Below the pieces are notes generated by a model that searched no databases, was not told the origin of the DNA, and was given only the letters and a program-made list of their open reading frames with translations. Below are positions 8,708 to 18,454 of a stretch of 44,258 bases of DNA, piece after piece (the first letter of the stretch is position 1; each line of letters opens with the position of its first letter). The stretch spans positions 1 to 44,258 of the forward strand of contig DAOUSK010000005.1 of the NCBI GenBank assembly GCA_030627265.1, given 5' to 3'. A program made the translations under genes and the position numbers. The stretch is from Methylococcaceae bacterium (lineage in GTDB: Bacteria > Pseudomonadota > Gammaproteobacteria > Methylococcales > Methylomonadaceae).

Positions 8708-9853
8708 TTAACTCAACTCCAATAAGGTCATATCATCAAAATCCTCAGGTGTATTAGCAAATAAACTAATAGAATTTAAAAGCTCATCTAATGGTTTATT
8801 ATTTTCTTTATTTTTAAGCAAAGCTTCTTTTAAGCGCTCTACACCATACATTTCATTACTATTTTCAATATCAAACGCTTCAGTGATACCATCGGTTAAT
8901 AAATAAATAGACTGTATCTCTTGAAAAGAAAATTCATAATGCGCCGCGCCATCAACCTCAGATAAAATACCTAACGCTAAATCTTTAGAACTAAGATCAC
9001 TCCAGCTATCAGCAGACTTATGTATTAATATATCTTCCATTCCATAATTCCACAGCTTAATAGCGTCCCTAGCTGCTGATATATCTACCGCTAAAAGCCC
9101 CATAAATATATGTGTGGGTAACAGTTTTTTTAAGACACTATTCATTTCCATAATAATATCACTTAACAGGACACCTGCTTTTACTCGAGCATAAAAGATA
9201 TACGTAACCAAGGGAGCACCAATGGCGGCGGGTAATCCATGTCCAGTGAAATCAGCAACAACAGCATAATGCCTACCTTCGGGTGTAAAAGCAGATAATA
9301 GTAAATCACCACTATTTACCTCAGCAGACTTACTAGAGTAACGAATATTTTTATCATTAAACTCACTATTGGAGCGCATTTTTAAAACAATTTGCTCTAA
9401 GCCTTCCCGTTCTTGGGATATTTTATTATGCGCCTGCTCTAGCGCCTGTCTTGTTGATGATAATAATAATTGGTTTTTAACTCTCGCCAATAAAATTGCC
9501 GTAGAAATAGGTTTGGTAATATAGTCAATTGCGCCAGCTTCTAGCCCCACTAGCTCATCATTCATCTTAGACCCTGCCGATACCATAATAATGGGAATAT
9601 GCATTGTTTTAGGGTTTTTCTTTAATGCTTGGCAGGTTTCATAGCCATCTATCCCTGGCATCATAACATCTAATAAAATTAAATCAGGCAACTGCTTTTC
9701 GGCAATTTTTAATGCAACCTCTCCCCGTGTTGCTAATTTAATATCGTAATCAGCGGCTAGCGTTTCTTTAATTATATCTAATATCTCGGGGGCATCATCA
9801 ACAGCTAAGATAACCGCTCGTGTTCTATTATTCATCCTTGCTCCGGATAACAA
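8708..9853 (-). CDS. response regulator with SpoIIE/RsbU-type PP2C phosphatase domain
   Basis: REC (LILLDVMMPGIDG) then YAVVADFTGHGLPAAIGAPLV, LLTDGITEAFD. Confidence 0.9.
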   Translation of the reverse strand: MLSGARMNNRTRAVILAVDDAPEILDIIKETLAADYDIKLATRGEVALKIAEKQLPDLILLDVMMPGIDGYETCQALKKNPKTMHIPIIMVSAGSKMNDELVGLEAGAIDYITKPISTAILLARVKNQLLLSSTRQALEQAHNKISQEREGLEQIVLKMRSNSEFNDKNIRYSSKSAEVNSGDLLLSAFTPEGRHYAVVADFTGHGLPAAIGAPLVTYIFYARVKAGVLLSDIIMEMNSVLKKLLPTHIFMGLLAVDISAARDAIKLWNYGMEDILIHKSADSWSDLSSKDLALGILSEVDGAAHYEFSFQEIQSIYLLTDGITEAFDIENSNEMYGVERLKEALLKNKENNKPLDELLNSISLFANTPEDFDDMTLLELS

Positions 9854-12800
9854 TTATTTAATTCAATGAGTGCTTGTTCAAAATCATAATTTTCAATTGC
9901 ACTCGCGACTTTTTTAAGTTGCTGTTGCTCTTCTTCTCTGACGACAGCATTACTAAGCGCTAAAAATGAAGTTTCTGAATTGGAATCATAATTCTCCAAA
10001 TTTTCTCTTACCGATTGTAATAATTCATTAAATTCTTCAGCAGAAATTTCATTTTTTTGCTTTATACCTAAATCATTATTAATTGTCGTATTACTGCTTA
10101 AAAAATCATCAATTTCAATTAATACATTATCTAAGGAAGTCTGAATATCAGGCAATAATTTTTGTGCTTGTTCAAACTCTTCAGAATAACAATATTTTTC
10201 AACTTTTGCTGCCAGTTCATGTAAAGAGATAGTTCCAATATTGGCAGCGGTGCCTTTTATTGTGTGCGCTAAACGAGTCGCTTGCTCAATATCACTAACA
10301 TTTAACAAGTTAGATAACTCAATACCCGCGTCAGCAAAGCTTTCTTTAAAACGCCTTAATAAACGAATATAGAGGTCTTTATTGCCACTTAACAGTTTCA
10401 AACCCGCGTGAATATCTAGGTGTGCATTCTTTGTTACGTCATAACTATTATTGTTATTATCTTGCTCGTCAATAATTTCAGAATTTGATTCTTCACTGCT
10501 AACTTCAAGGCTTACATTACCATTCCCCCTCCTTAAAGCCCACTGGTCAATTGTCGCCATCATTGCATTAACATTAATAGGTTTAGCAATATGATCATCC
10601 ATGCCTGAATTTTTGGCACGCTCAAGATCATCCGCCATAACATTGGCAGTCATTGCAATAATCGGCAAATCAGCGCCCCATTCAGCTCTGATTTTTTGGG
10701 TTGCCGTATAACCATCCATTATTGGCATTTGGCAGTCCATCAAAACAATATCATAATTATTATTTTTAGCGACTAACTCCACCGCTTCATGACCGTTTTC
10801 TGCAAGATCGGCAGTCATGCCTCGCATTTCCAATAATTCTAGTGCTAGTTCTTGATTAAACTGGTTGTCTTCTACCAATAAAACATGCACACCTTGCAAT
10901 GACGTAGGTTTATTGTTGGCAACTTCTTCGACTATTTTCTTAATATTTTGTACGCTACCTAAGCAGTTATTTAACACACCCCATAAAGCGGATGCACTAA
11001 AAGGTTTGGTTAAAATATTAGCCGCTATCAAGCCTTGTTCATCCATCTCATTTTCAAGGTCGTGGCTGTCATAAGCCGTTGCCATAACAACAAAAGGCGA
11101 ATGACTTAAGTGCAATGAATTAATCTTTATTAAGGTTTCAATGCCATCCATTTCTGGCATTTTCCAGTCCATGATAATGGCATCAAATATTTCTCCTCGT
11201 GTCAGGCAAGCTAATGCTTGTTTACCACTAGCAACAACCTCTACATCAAAACCTTGTGCAGCAACTTGCCTTTCTATAATTTCTCGGCTGGCATCGTTAT
11301 CATCAACGACTAAAACCCGACTGCCCTCAATATGCGCAATTTTTGCTGGCACTTTTTCTGTACTTTCATCAAACGTCAAACAAAAACCAAAGGTACTACC
11401 TACCCCTACCTCAGTCTTGACGCTAACTTCCCCACCCATTAAGCCCACTAACTGCCCTGTAATAGCAAGGCCTAAACCTGTTCCACCATATTTTCGTGTC
11501 GTTGAAATATCTGCTTGAGAAAAGGCTTTAAATAAGCCATTTTTCTGCTCTTCAGTCATCCCAATACCGGTATCTTTAACTGAGAAAGATAAGGTCACTT
11601 GGCTATCTTTTTGCTCTTTTAAAGCCACAGAAATAACAACATCACCTTTTTCAGTAAACTTAATAGCATTATTTGCAAAATTAACAATGGATTGCCTTAA
11701 CCTTAGCTCATCCCCCATTAACGCATTGGGAATTGAAGGATCAATATCAACTAATAATTCTAGCCCTTTTTTACTGGCGGGCAAGGCAATCAGATCAGTA
11801 ACACCCACTAATACATGGTCTAACAAAAAGTGTTCATGCTCTATATCTAATTTATTAGCCTCAATTTTAGAAAAATCTAGAATATCATTAATTAAGTTAA
11901 GTAGTGCTTCAGCGCTACTATTCACTTTATTAATGTAATTTTTTTGTTTTTCATTTAAATCTGTTTGTAATGCCAAATAACTCATCCCAATAATGGCATT
12001 CATTGGAGTACGAATTTCATGACTCATATTGGCCAAGAATAAACTTTTCGCCGTATTGGCAGACTCAGCACTAATCGCCGCATCTTTCGCTCTTTGCAGT
12101 GCTTTATCTAACGCCTCTTGCTGTAATCTGAGTGCGGTTATATCTTGAAAAGCAATCACTCCACCTTGTAATGCATCACCTTCATAAATTGGCACTGCTG
12201 AAACATACACAGGCATTTGACTCCCGTCTTTACGAAAAAAGACTTCTTTATCGGTATGGAAAGCCGCTTTATCTAATAATGATTGAGAAATAACACAATC
12301 ATGCACAGGCAGTGGGGTTCCTTTTTCATCTTGGTAATGCATTAATTCATGCATCTTTTTACCTTTCATTTCAGCTAAACTGTAGCCCAATAAATGCTCA
12401 GCTGTTGGATTTGCATAAGTACATCGCCCCTCAGCATCTTGCGCATAAACACCTTCTGCAAGTGCTTCAGTAATTGATGTATAAAAAGCACGCTCTGCTC
12501 TAATTTTTTCTTCTTCTATTTTTCTAGCCGTAATATCGGTACGAATAGACATATATTCTATCGGTTTCCCCCCCTCCCCAAGCAAAGGAACAATGGTTGA
12601 ACGAGTCCAATAAAAACCACCCTGCTTATTTTTATTTTTAATTTCTCCATGCCATGTTTCTCCTTTAGCGATCGTTCGCCACATAGTTTTAAAAAACTCG
12701 GCATCATGCGCATCTGATTTTACAAGTCGATGATTTTTACCCAGTAACTCTTCTTCTAAGTAACCAGTAATTTCACAAAACTTATCATTCACATAAGTAA

Positions 12801-13815
12801 TATTACCTTTAACATCTGCACTTGAAACAATGGCATGCTGGTTTAATACCTGTTGCTGAAAATCAAATGAACGCGCTGCTTTTTCTAATTTACTGGTAAC
12901 GGCTGACATTCTGTACAGGGTATATGCAATAAAAAACGCCATAATTAGTGCTAATGACACCCACGCCAGCTGGTAATAACGCGCTTGAATTATTTTTTGC
13001 GTATAAAAAACATCGTAGTTACTAGCTAATTGCTGAATATTATCCGTTAATTCGTCATGAATTATTTTATAAACAACAATATTTATTTCTTTGCTATGTT
13101 CTATAAAAATAGTGCCATGAGTTAAAAGTGCATCAAACATATCCAATAACTCTACTGGTACTTTATCTCGTGCTGTGCGCAACGCCTCAATCGTTTTAGC
13201 ACCTGAGTTATTAGTCATACTGTCATCGACTAACGCTAACAAAGAGTTATTCACTTTATCCGTTAAAAACCTAACATCTTCATTATCTATATAAAGTTTA
13301 GATTTAAACTCCCCTGCTAAAAATGAGCGATTAACTTTTTTCGTTAAAAATTTAACATTTTCATTATCTATATGAAGTTTAGCTTTAAATTCTCTTGCTA
13401 AAAAAGGAAAATAATATTTTGAATTTCTTAGAATGGCTAAATGTGACTTATACTGTTCTAAAAGCTGTTCTCGCTGCTCAATAGAATTAGCGAGGACAGT
13501 TCTTGGAGCAGATAAAACTTTCCGTGTTTCTAAATCAAGGTTATCAAAATAATGTTTTTGAATATGTATAAGTTTATTCATTTGCATCACTAAATCATCA
13601 TAATCTAGTCTCAAGCCAAGTCGTATTCCTAATACCGCTTCTTTAGACAAAGAATTAGCATTTTTTAATTCTGAATGATCCTTGGTTATTTTGTCATGTA
13701 CCGTACTGGAAAGCCCCTCTCCTTTCATATATAAAAAAACAGCTAAAACAGCCAGCGCAATGATAATAAATATATTTCTACCCTTTGAAGGTGGCATCGA
13801 TAATTTAGTTTGCAT
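9832..13815 (-). CDS. BarA-like hybrid sensor histidine kinase (TM, 2 PAS, HisKA, HATPase, 2 REC, Hpt)
   Basis: NMSHEIRTPMNAIIGMS H-box, GGTGLGLAI, DWKMPEMDG and MDCQMPIMDG receivers, AHTIKGTAANIG Hpt. Confidence 0.95.
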   Translation of the reverse strand: MQTKLSMPPSKGRNIFIIIALAVLAVFLYMKGEGLSSTVHDKITKDHSELKNANSLSKEAVLGIRLGLRLDYDDLVMQMNKLIHIQKHYFDNLDLETRKVLSAPRTVLANSIEQREQLLEQYKSHLAILRNSKYYFPFLAREFKAKLHIDNENVKFLTKKVNRSFLAGEFKSKLYIDNEDVRFLTDKVNNSLLALVDDSMTNNSGAKTIEALRTARDKVPVELLDMFDALLTHGTIFIEHSKEINIVVYKIIHDELTDNIQQLASNYDVFYTQKIIQARYYQLAWVSLALIMAFFIAYTLYRMSAVTSKLEKAARSFDFQQQVLNQHAIVSSADVKGNITYVNDKFCEITGYLEEELLGKNHRLVKSDAHDAEFFKTMWRTIAKGETWHGEIKNKNKQGGFYWTRSTIVPLLGEGGKPIEYMSIRTDITARKIEEEKIRAERAFYTSITEALAEGVYAQDAEGRCTYANPTAEHLLGYSLAEMKGKKMHELMHYQDEKGTPLPVHDCVISQSLLDKAAFHTDKEVFFRKDGSQMPVYVSAVPIYEGDALQGGVIAFQDITALRLQQEALDKALQRAKDAAISAESANTAKSLFLANMSHEIRTPMNAIIGMSYLALQTDLNEKQKNYINKVNSSAEALLNLINDILDFSKIEANKLDIEHEHFLLDHVLVGVTDLIALPASKKGLELLVDIDPSIPNALMGDELRLRQSIVNFANNAIKFTEKGDVVISVALKEQKDSQVTLSFSVKDTGIGMTEEQKNGLFKAFSQADISTTRKYGGTGLGLAITGQLVGLMGGEVSVKTEVGVGSTFGFCLTFDESTEKVPAKIAHIEGSRVLVVDDNDASREIIERQVAAQGFDVEVVASGKQALACLTRGEIFDAIIMDWKMPEMDGIETLIKINSLHLSHSPFVVMATAYDSHDLENEMDEQGLIAANILTKPFSASALWGVLNNCLGSVQNIKKIVEEVANNKPTSLQGVHVLLVEDNQFNQELALELLEMRGMTADLAENGHEAVELVAKNNNYDIVLMDCQMPIMDGYTATQKIRAEWGADLPIIAMTANVMADDLERAKNSGMDDHIAKPINVNAMMATIDQWALRRGNGNVSLEVSSEESNSEIIDEQDNNNNSYDVTKNAHLDIHAGLKLLSGNKDLYIRLLRRFKESFADAGIELSNLLNVSDIEQATRLAHTIKGTAANIGTISLHELAAKVEKYCYSEEFEQAQKLLPDIQTSLDNVLIEIDDFLSSNTTINNDLGIKQKNEISAEEFNELLQSVRENLENYDSNSETSFLALSNAVVREEEQQQLKKVASAIENYDFEQALIELNNCYPEQG
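13246..13406 (-). repeat. 81-nt (27-aa) tandem duplication in the hybrid kinase periplasmic region
   Basis: protein LAREFKAKLHIDNENVKFLTKKVNRSF / LAGEFKSKLYIDNEDVRFLTDKVNNSL; CGTTAAAAA recurs at 13261 and 13342. Confidence 0.85.
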
Positions 13816-14776
13816 TTAACTCTCCATTTAAACTATGGAGAAATTTTACAATTTCAGTCGTTTCTTTCTCTGTAATAATTCGGCCCAATTGATGTTTAGC
13901 CATTATTTTTACAATTTCATCTAATGTTTCTATGGACCCATCATGTAAATAAGGCGCAGTTCGTGCAACATTTCTTAAACCGGGCACCTTGAATTCAAAT
14001 TTATCTTCTTCTATAAAGCTTATTTGATAGCGGCCTAAATCCTGCTGTATAGCAGGGTCTTCTTTAAAATAGGGAATAACCACCCCTAATTTTTCATAAA
14101 AATTTCCGCCAACAGCGACACCTTGGTGGCAAGACACGCAACCAAATGACTTAAATAATTGATACCCTCGCTTAGTTGGCATATCAATAGCCCCTTCATC
14201 ACCTTTTAGGTAGCGATCAAAAGCCCCATTCGGTGTTAATAAACTTCTTTCAAACTCAGCAATGGCGTGTGAAACTGTTGTTTTCGTAGCATCGCGCCCA
14301 TAGCTTTCACTAAACGCTTTTTTATAGAGTGCATTAGAGCGAATATAATGTAATGCATCCTTCCAGTTTCCTGCCATTTCAGCGGGGTTAGTTAAAGGTT
14401 CTGAAACTTGCTCTTCAAGAGTGGTTACCCTTCCATCCCAAAATTGTCGATATAAAAGGCTACTATTTAATACGGTTGGTGCATTTCGATTGCCTTTTTG
14501 TCCATTAATACCAACTGAAACCGTTAAAGCGTCCACCCCATCATTGGCTAATGCATGACAGCTAGCACAAGAAACGGTACCGTTAGCTGATAAATTTGCA
14601 TCGTGAAACAATCGTTTACCCAACGCTACTTTTTTTACATCAAGCCCTGTTACATTAGGTATAGGGAAAATCGGTTCGTTTTTTAACCAGTGTGATTTAT
14701 CTTCCGCATAAGCTGTCAAAATAATTTGCATACTTAGACAGCATAATAAAAAAAACTTCAGAACCCCATTCAACAT
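13805..14776 (-). CDS. MauG/cytochrome c peroxidase-family di-heme protein
   Basis: CASCH and CVSCH haem sites, NAPTVLNSSLLYRQFWDGRVTTLEEQ, signal peptide. Confidence 0.9.
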   Translation of the reverse strand: MLNGVLKFFLLCCLSMQIILTAYAEDKSHWLKNEPIFPIPNVTGLDVKKVALGKRLFHDANLSANGTVSCASCHALANDGVDALTVSVGINGQKGNRNAPTVLNSSLLYRQFWDGRVTTLEEQVSEPLTNPAEMAGNWKDALHYIRSNALYKKAFSESYGRDATKTTVSHAIAEFERSLLTPNGAFDRYLKGDEGAIDMPTKRGYQLFKSFGCVSCHQGVAVGGNFYEKLGVVIPYFKEDPAIQQDLGRYQISFIEEDKFEFKVPGLRNVARTAPYLHDGSIETLDEIVKIMAKHQLGRIITEKETTEIVKFLHSLNGELNAN

Positions 14777-14924
14777 TACCCATCCCTTTAGATTTATTCC
14801 CTAGATTTCATAAAAATCGCTTTATTCACACTATCAATCAAGCTCAGGATACTAATCTCGACATAGCCGACATTAGTATCGTATTTTCTAGCAACAGAAA
14901 TTTTTAATTAATTTATTATACGAA

Positions 14925-15413
14925 TCAAAAGGGAATATCATCATCAAAATCTTCATAAGCTGCGGGCGGTGGAGAGGATGGCGCTGCCTGAGCAGGTTTT
15001 GCCGGTGTATTTTTTGTTGTTGAAGGTGCTGCTTGATAAGATTGATCAGCAGGCGCATTATTTCCCATCGGGGCAGTTCCCCCACTACGGCTTCCCAGCA
15101 TTTGCATTTCAGTTGCAACAATTTCAGTGGTATAGCGGTCTACTCCGTCTTTATCTTGCCATTTTCGAGTTTGTAAACGCCCTTCGACATAAACCTGACT
15201 ACCTTTTTTTAAATATTCACCCACAACCTCTGCGAGGCGATTAAAAAATACAATTCGGTGCCATTCAGTTGCATCCTTACGCTCACCAGAATCACGATCC
15301 TTCCAACGTCGAGTTGTTGCTAAGCTAATATTTGTAACTGCGCCACCAGTAGGCATATAGCGCACTTCAGGGTCAGCCCCTAAATTACCGATTAATGTTA
15401 CTTTATTTAGCAT
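14925..15413 (-). CDS. ssb: single-stranded DNA-binding protein
   Basis: [19 protein letters not shown], acidic tail DDDIPF. Confidence 0.97.
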   Translation of the reverse strand: MLNKVTLIGNLGADPEVRYMPTGGAVTNISLATTRRWKDRDSGERKDATEWHRIVFFNRLAEVVGEYLKKGSQVYVEGRLQTRKWQDKDGVDRYTTEIVATEMQMLGSRSGGTAPMGNNAPADQSYQAAPSTTKNTPAKPAQAAPSSPPPAAYEDFDDDIPF

Positions 15414-15634
15414 TCCACACTCCCAAGTATTAATTTAAATTCCATGAGAATTTTAACACCTTTAATCAGTTTTAATATTCTTATCGTCACTAGCAGTAAG
15501 CTGTAACATATAAGTTTTATAAAACTTCGAAAAATGCTTCACCAATTTCCTCATGAGTAGATGTCTTAAGTAAAAAAAACAACAAACTACTGTAATTATT
15601 TTATAATGAATTGATTAGCACTTAATAATATAGG

Positions 15635-16342
15635 ATGTATACCATGATTTTCAAACAGCTATTTGATGCCGATACCTACACTTATACTTACCTGTTAGCA
15701 TGCGAAGAAACGAACAAAACCATCTTAATTGATACTGTTGCCAGCAATATTGAACAGTATATTAATTTACTTTCTGAATTAAACTTAAATCTTATTTACA
15801 CGCTAGAAACTCACGTTCACGCTGACCATATCACCTGCGCGCACTTATTGCGTGAAAGGCTTAACAGTAAAAGTATTGTTCATCGTGATGCGGGTGCAAT
15901 GTGCGCTGATTTATTAGTGACTGACGGTGTTGAATTGCAAGTTGGCACTACTTTAATTAAAGTCATACACACTCCTGGGCACACTAGCGGCTGTATTAAT
16001 TACCTCATTGGTGATCGAATTTTTACTGGAGACTCTCTATTAATTAATGGCTGTGGTCGTACTGATTTTCAACAAGGCGACTCTAGCACGATGTACCAAA
16101 GTGTCACTAAAAAACTCTTTACTCTTCCAGCCGACACCTTAGTTTATCCAGGACACGATTATAATGGTTATCATGTTTCTTCCATTGCTCAAGAAATGGC
16201 ATTAAATTCACGTTTAAATTCCACTATATCCGAGCCAAAGTTTATCGAAATCATGCAAAATCTGAACTTACCTTACCCAAAATATATTGATAAAGCACTA
16301 CCAGCTAATCAATCCTGCGGTAGTACATCGAGACAAGGATAG
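15635..16342 (+). CDS. ETHE1/persulfide dioxygenase-like MBL-fold protein
   Basis: THVHADHITCAHLL, HTPGHTSGCINYL, GRTDFQQGD, YPGHDYNG. Confidence 0.88.
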   Translation: MYTMIFKQLFDADTYTYTYLLACEETNKTILIDTVASNIEQYINLLSELNLNLIYTLETHVHADHITCAHLLRERLNSKSIVHRDAGAMCADLLVTDGVELQVGTTLIKVIHTPGHTSGCINYLIGDRIFTGDSLLINGCGRTDFQQGDSSTMYQSVTKKLFTLPADTLVYPGHDYNGYHVSSIAQEMALNSRLNSTISEPKFIEIMQNLNLPYPKYIDKALPANQSCGSTSRQG

Positions 16343-16346
16343 AGCA

Positions 16347-17243
16347 ATGTTAATCATTAGTTTTTTAGCCATTATTATTGGTATTTTATTAGGGTTGCTC
16401 GGTGGCGGTGGTTCTATTTTGACTGTCCCTGTACTCATTTATTTAGCTGATATACCCGCAAAAAATGCGATTATTACTTCTCTTTTTGTCGTAGGCTCTA
16501 CCAGCTTAATCGCCACTATTACCCACGCATCTAAAAAGCATGTTTGCTGGAAAACTGGCGGTATTTTTGGTTCCGCTGGAATGCTTGGTGCATTTTCAGG
16601 CGGGCGATTAAACGCTTATATTCCTGATGCTTTACTTCTTATTTTACTGGCTATTGTGATGCTTTTTGCGGCATTATCTATGCTACTAAAAAAACAAAAA
16701 ACCACTTCTTTAGCAGCACAAAAAGAGCTTTCTTTTTGTCCGCTTGAACTGCCTATTATTGCCATTTTATTAGATGGTTTTTTTCTAGGCCTAATTACTG
16801 GTTTAGTGGGAGTCGGTGGTGGTTTTTTACTTGTACCTGCTCTTATGCACTTAGCACAACTCCCTATGCATGCAGCCATTGGGACTTCACTATTTATTAT
16901 TTGCTTACAAAGCTTTGCTGCACTGATGGGACATGCCGCCCATATCTCTATCGACATACCACTAACAGTGTCAATCAGTTTCTTAGCGATTATAGGGAGT
17001 TTCATTGGTGCAAAATTAGCCCTTCACTTTCCTCCTGCTTTATTAAAGAAAAGTTTTGGCTACTTTGTTTTAACTTTAGGCAGCGCTCTACTTTACAAAG
17101 AAGCTAACCAGTCAATGATTAACCAATTACACCTATTAATAGCTGAAAATCAAGCCTTTATCTCGGGTGCATCATCAGCTATCATTGTTGCGCTGTTATA
17201 CCGCGTCTGGCTATGGCTACATACAAAAACCAATAAAATATAA
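16347..17243 (+). CDS. TauE/SafE-family sulfite exporter / TSUP permease
   Basis: GILLGLLGGGGSILTVPVLIY and GLITGLVGVGGGFLLVPAL duplicated TSUP motifs; start chosen at ATG 16347. Confidence 0.9.
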   Translation: MLIISFLAIIIGILLGLLGGGGSILTVPVLIYLADIPAKNAIITSLFVVGSTSLIATITHASKKHVCWKTGGIFGSAGMLGAFSGGRLNAYIPDALLLILLAIVMLFAALSMLLKKQKTTSLAAQKELSFCPLELPIIAILLDGFFLGLITGLVGVGGGFLLVPALMHLAQLPMHAAIGTSLFIICLQSFAALMGHAAHISIDIPLTVSISFLAIIGSFIGAKLALHFPPALLKKSFGYFVLTLGSALLYKEANQSMINQLHLLIAENQAFISGASSAIIVALLYRVWLWLHTKTNKI

Positions 17244-17267
17244 CGCTTTGTTTCCATCAAAAAAACT

Positions 17268-17936
17268 ATGAAAATTTATTCCATAATTTATTTCGTGTTA
17301 TTTTTTATAAGTAGTACACCTAATTTAGCTTTTGCAGAAAATATCGACCTTACTTTAAGCCAACTAACATCATCCCCTAGCTTTTTAAAAACTAAAACAA
17401 TCGCTAACACCAACCTACAATCTTGCCAGTCTGATTTTTATGTCTATGACCCAGTCATATCTAATGGCATAACAGGTAATACAAAAAACAAAACCTCACT
17501 TATCTACCTAAATAACACTGTTAAAGCCCAGTTAAAAAAAATGAGTTCTGGTGTTTTTCGGCACGTTACTATGGAAGTTGCCGCGTCACTATTTAGTTTC
17601 AATAGCGATGCTTTATCCCCAGAAAGCATCGCCAAACATATTACGGCTGGTACTCAAGGTTTTTTACCTTTTATTTATGCTAACGGCGTTACCATTACAC
17701 AAGTCATATCAAAAGGAAAAACCATTATTTACAGAACAGAAATGCCTATTACAAAAAACAATAGGCACGTTGCTGAGCTTGCCGCCGCCGGCAGAGAGTT
17801 TTCTATTTCAGCCGTTTGTGATGACTTGGATAAAATTAATGACCTATTGGAGCAAAAAATTATTATTCAATATGACTATTATGATTCAACCGGAGCATTT
17901 TACAGCTCCTTTTCCCTCAATGGCTATTCTGGGTAA
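17268..17936 (+). CDS. hypothetical exported protein
   Basis: 222-aa ORF with signal peptide; no recognised family. Confidence 0.6.
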   Translation: MKIYSIIYFVLFFISSTPNLAFAENIDLTLSQLTSSPSFLKTKTIANTNLQSCQSDFYVYDPVISNGITGNTKNKTSLIYLNNTVKAQLKKMSSGVFRHVTMEVAASLFSFNSDALSPESIAKHITAGTQGFLPFIYANGVTITQVISKGKTIIYRTEMPITKNNRHVAELAAAGREFSISAVCDDLDKINDLLEQKIIIQYDYYDSTGAFYSSFSLNGYSG

Positions 17937-17993
17937 CAACAAAAAACACTCAGGGTTCTTTTAATTATCCAGTCTTAACAATAAAATCTGCCC

Positions 17994-18413
17994 TTATTTT
18001 TGCTCTAGCATCTCAAAATCATGGGTAATTTCAACAGCCTTTTCTAACATAATAGAAGCTGAGCAATATTTTTCTGCTGATAATTTAACGGCTCGCGCAA
18101 CTGACGCTTCCTTTAAGTTTTTTCCTGTCACCACAAAGTGCACATGAATTTTACTGAAAACCTTAGGCACTGTGTCAACACGTTCCGCAGTAATCTCTGC
18201 AACACAATCAGTGACATTCTGGCGACTTTTTTGCAAAATTTGCATCACGTCAAATGACGTGCACCCGCCCATCCCTAACAACAATAACTCCATAGGGCGA
18301 ATACCTAGGTTTTTTCCACCTAATTCAGGCGGGCCATCCATGACAACTGTGTGCCCACTTCCTGACTCACCGAGGAACATCATATCTCCCACCCACTTAA
18401 CTTTAACTTCCAT
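17994..18413 (-). CDS. OsmC-family protein (YhfA-like)
   Basis: MELLLLGMGGCTSFDVMQILQKSRQ, KYCSASIMLEKA. Confidence 0.88.
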   Translation of the reverse strand: MEVKVKWVGDMMFLGESGSGHTVVMDGPPELGGKNLGIRPMELLLLGMGGCTSFDVMQILQKSRQNVTDCVAEITAERVDTVPKVFSKIHVHFVVTGKNLKEASVARAVKLSAEKYCSASIMLEKAVEITHDFEMLEQK

Positions 18414-18454
18414 TATTTTTACCTTTTATTCTTTAATATTGGCCTTTGGCATTA

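Noticed and set aside
11141-11518. 125-aa plus-strand ORF inside the hybrid kinase gene
   Set aside because: Shadow ORF antisense to the well-supported kinase reading frame; low-complexity Ser/Thr/Pro-rich composition typical of antisense frames.
16616-17005. 129-aa minus-strand ORF
   Set aside because: Antisense to the TauE/SafE permease; no family signature.
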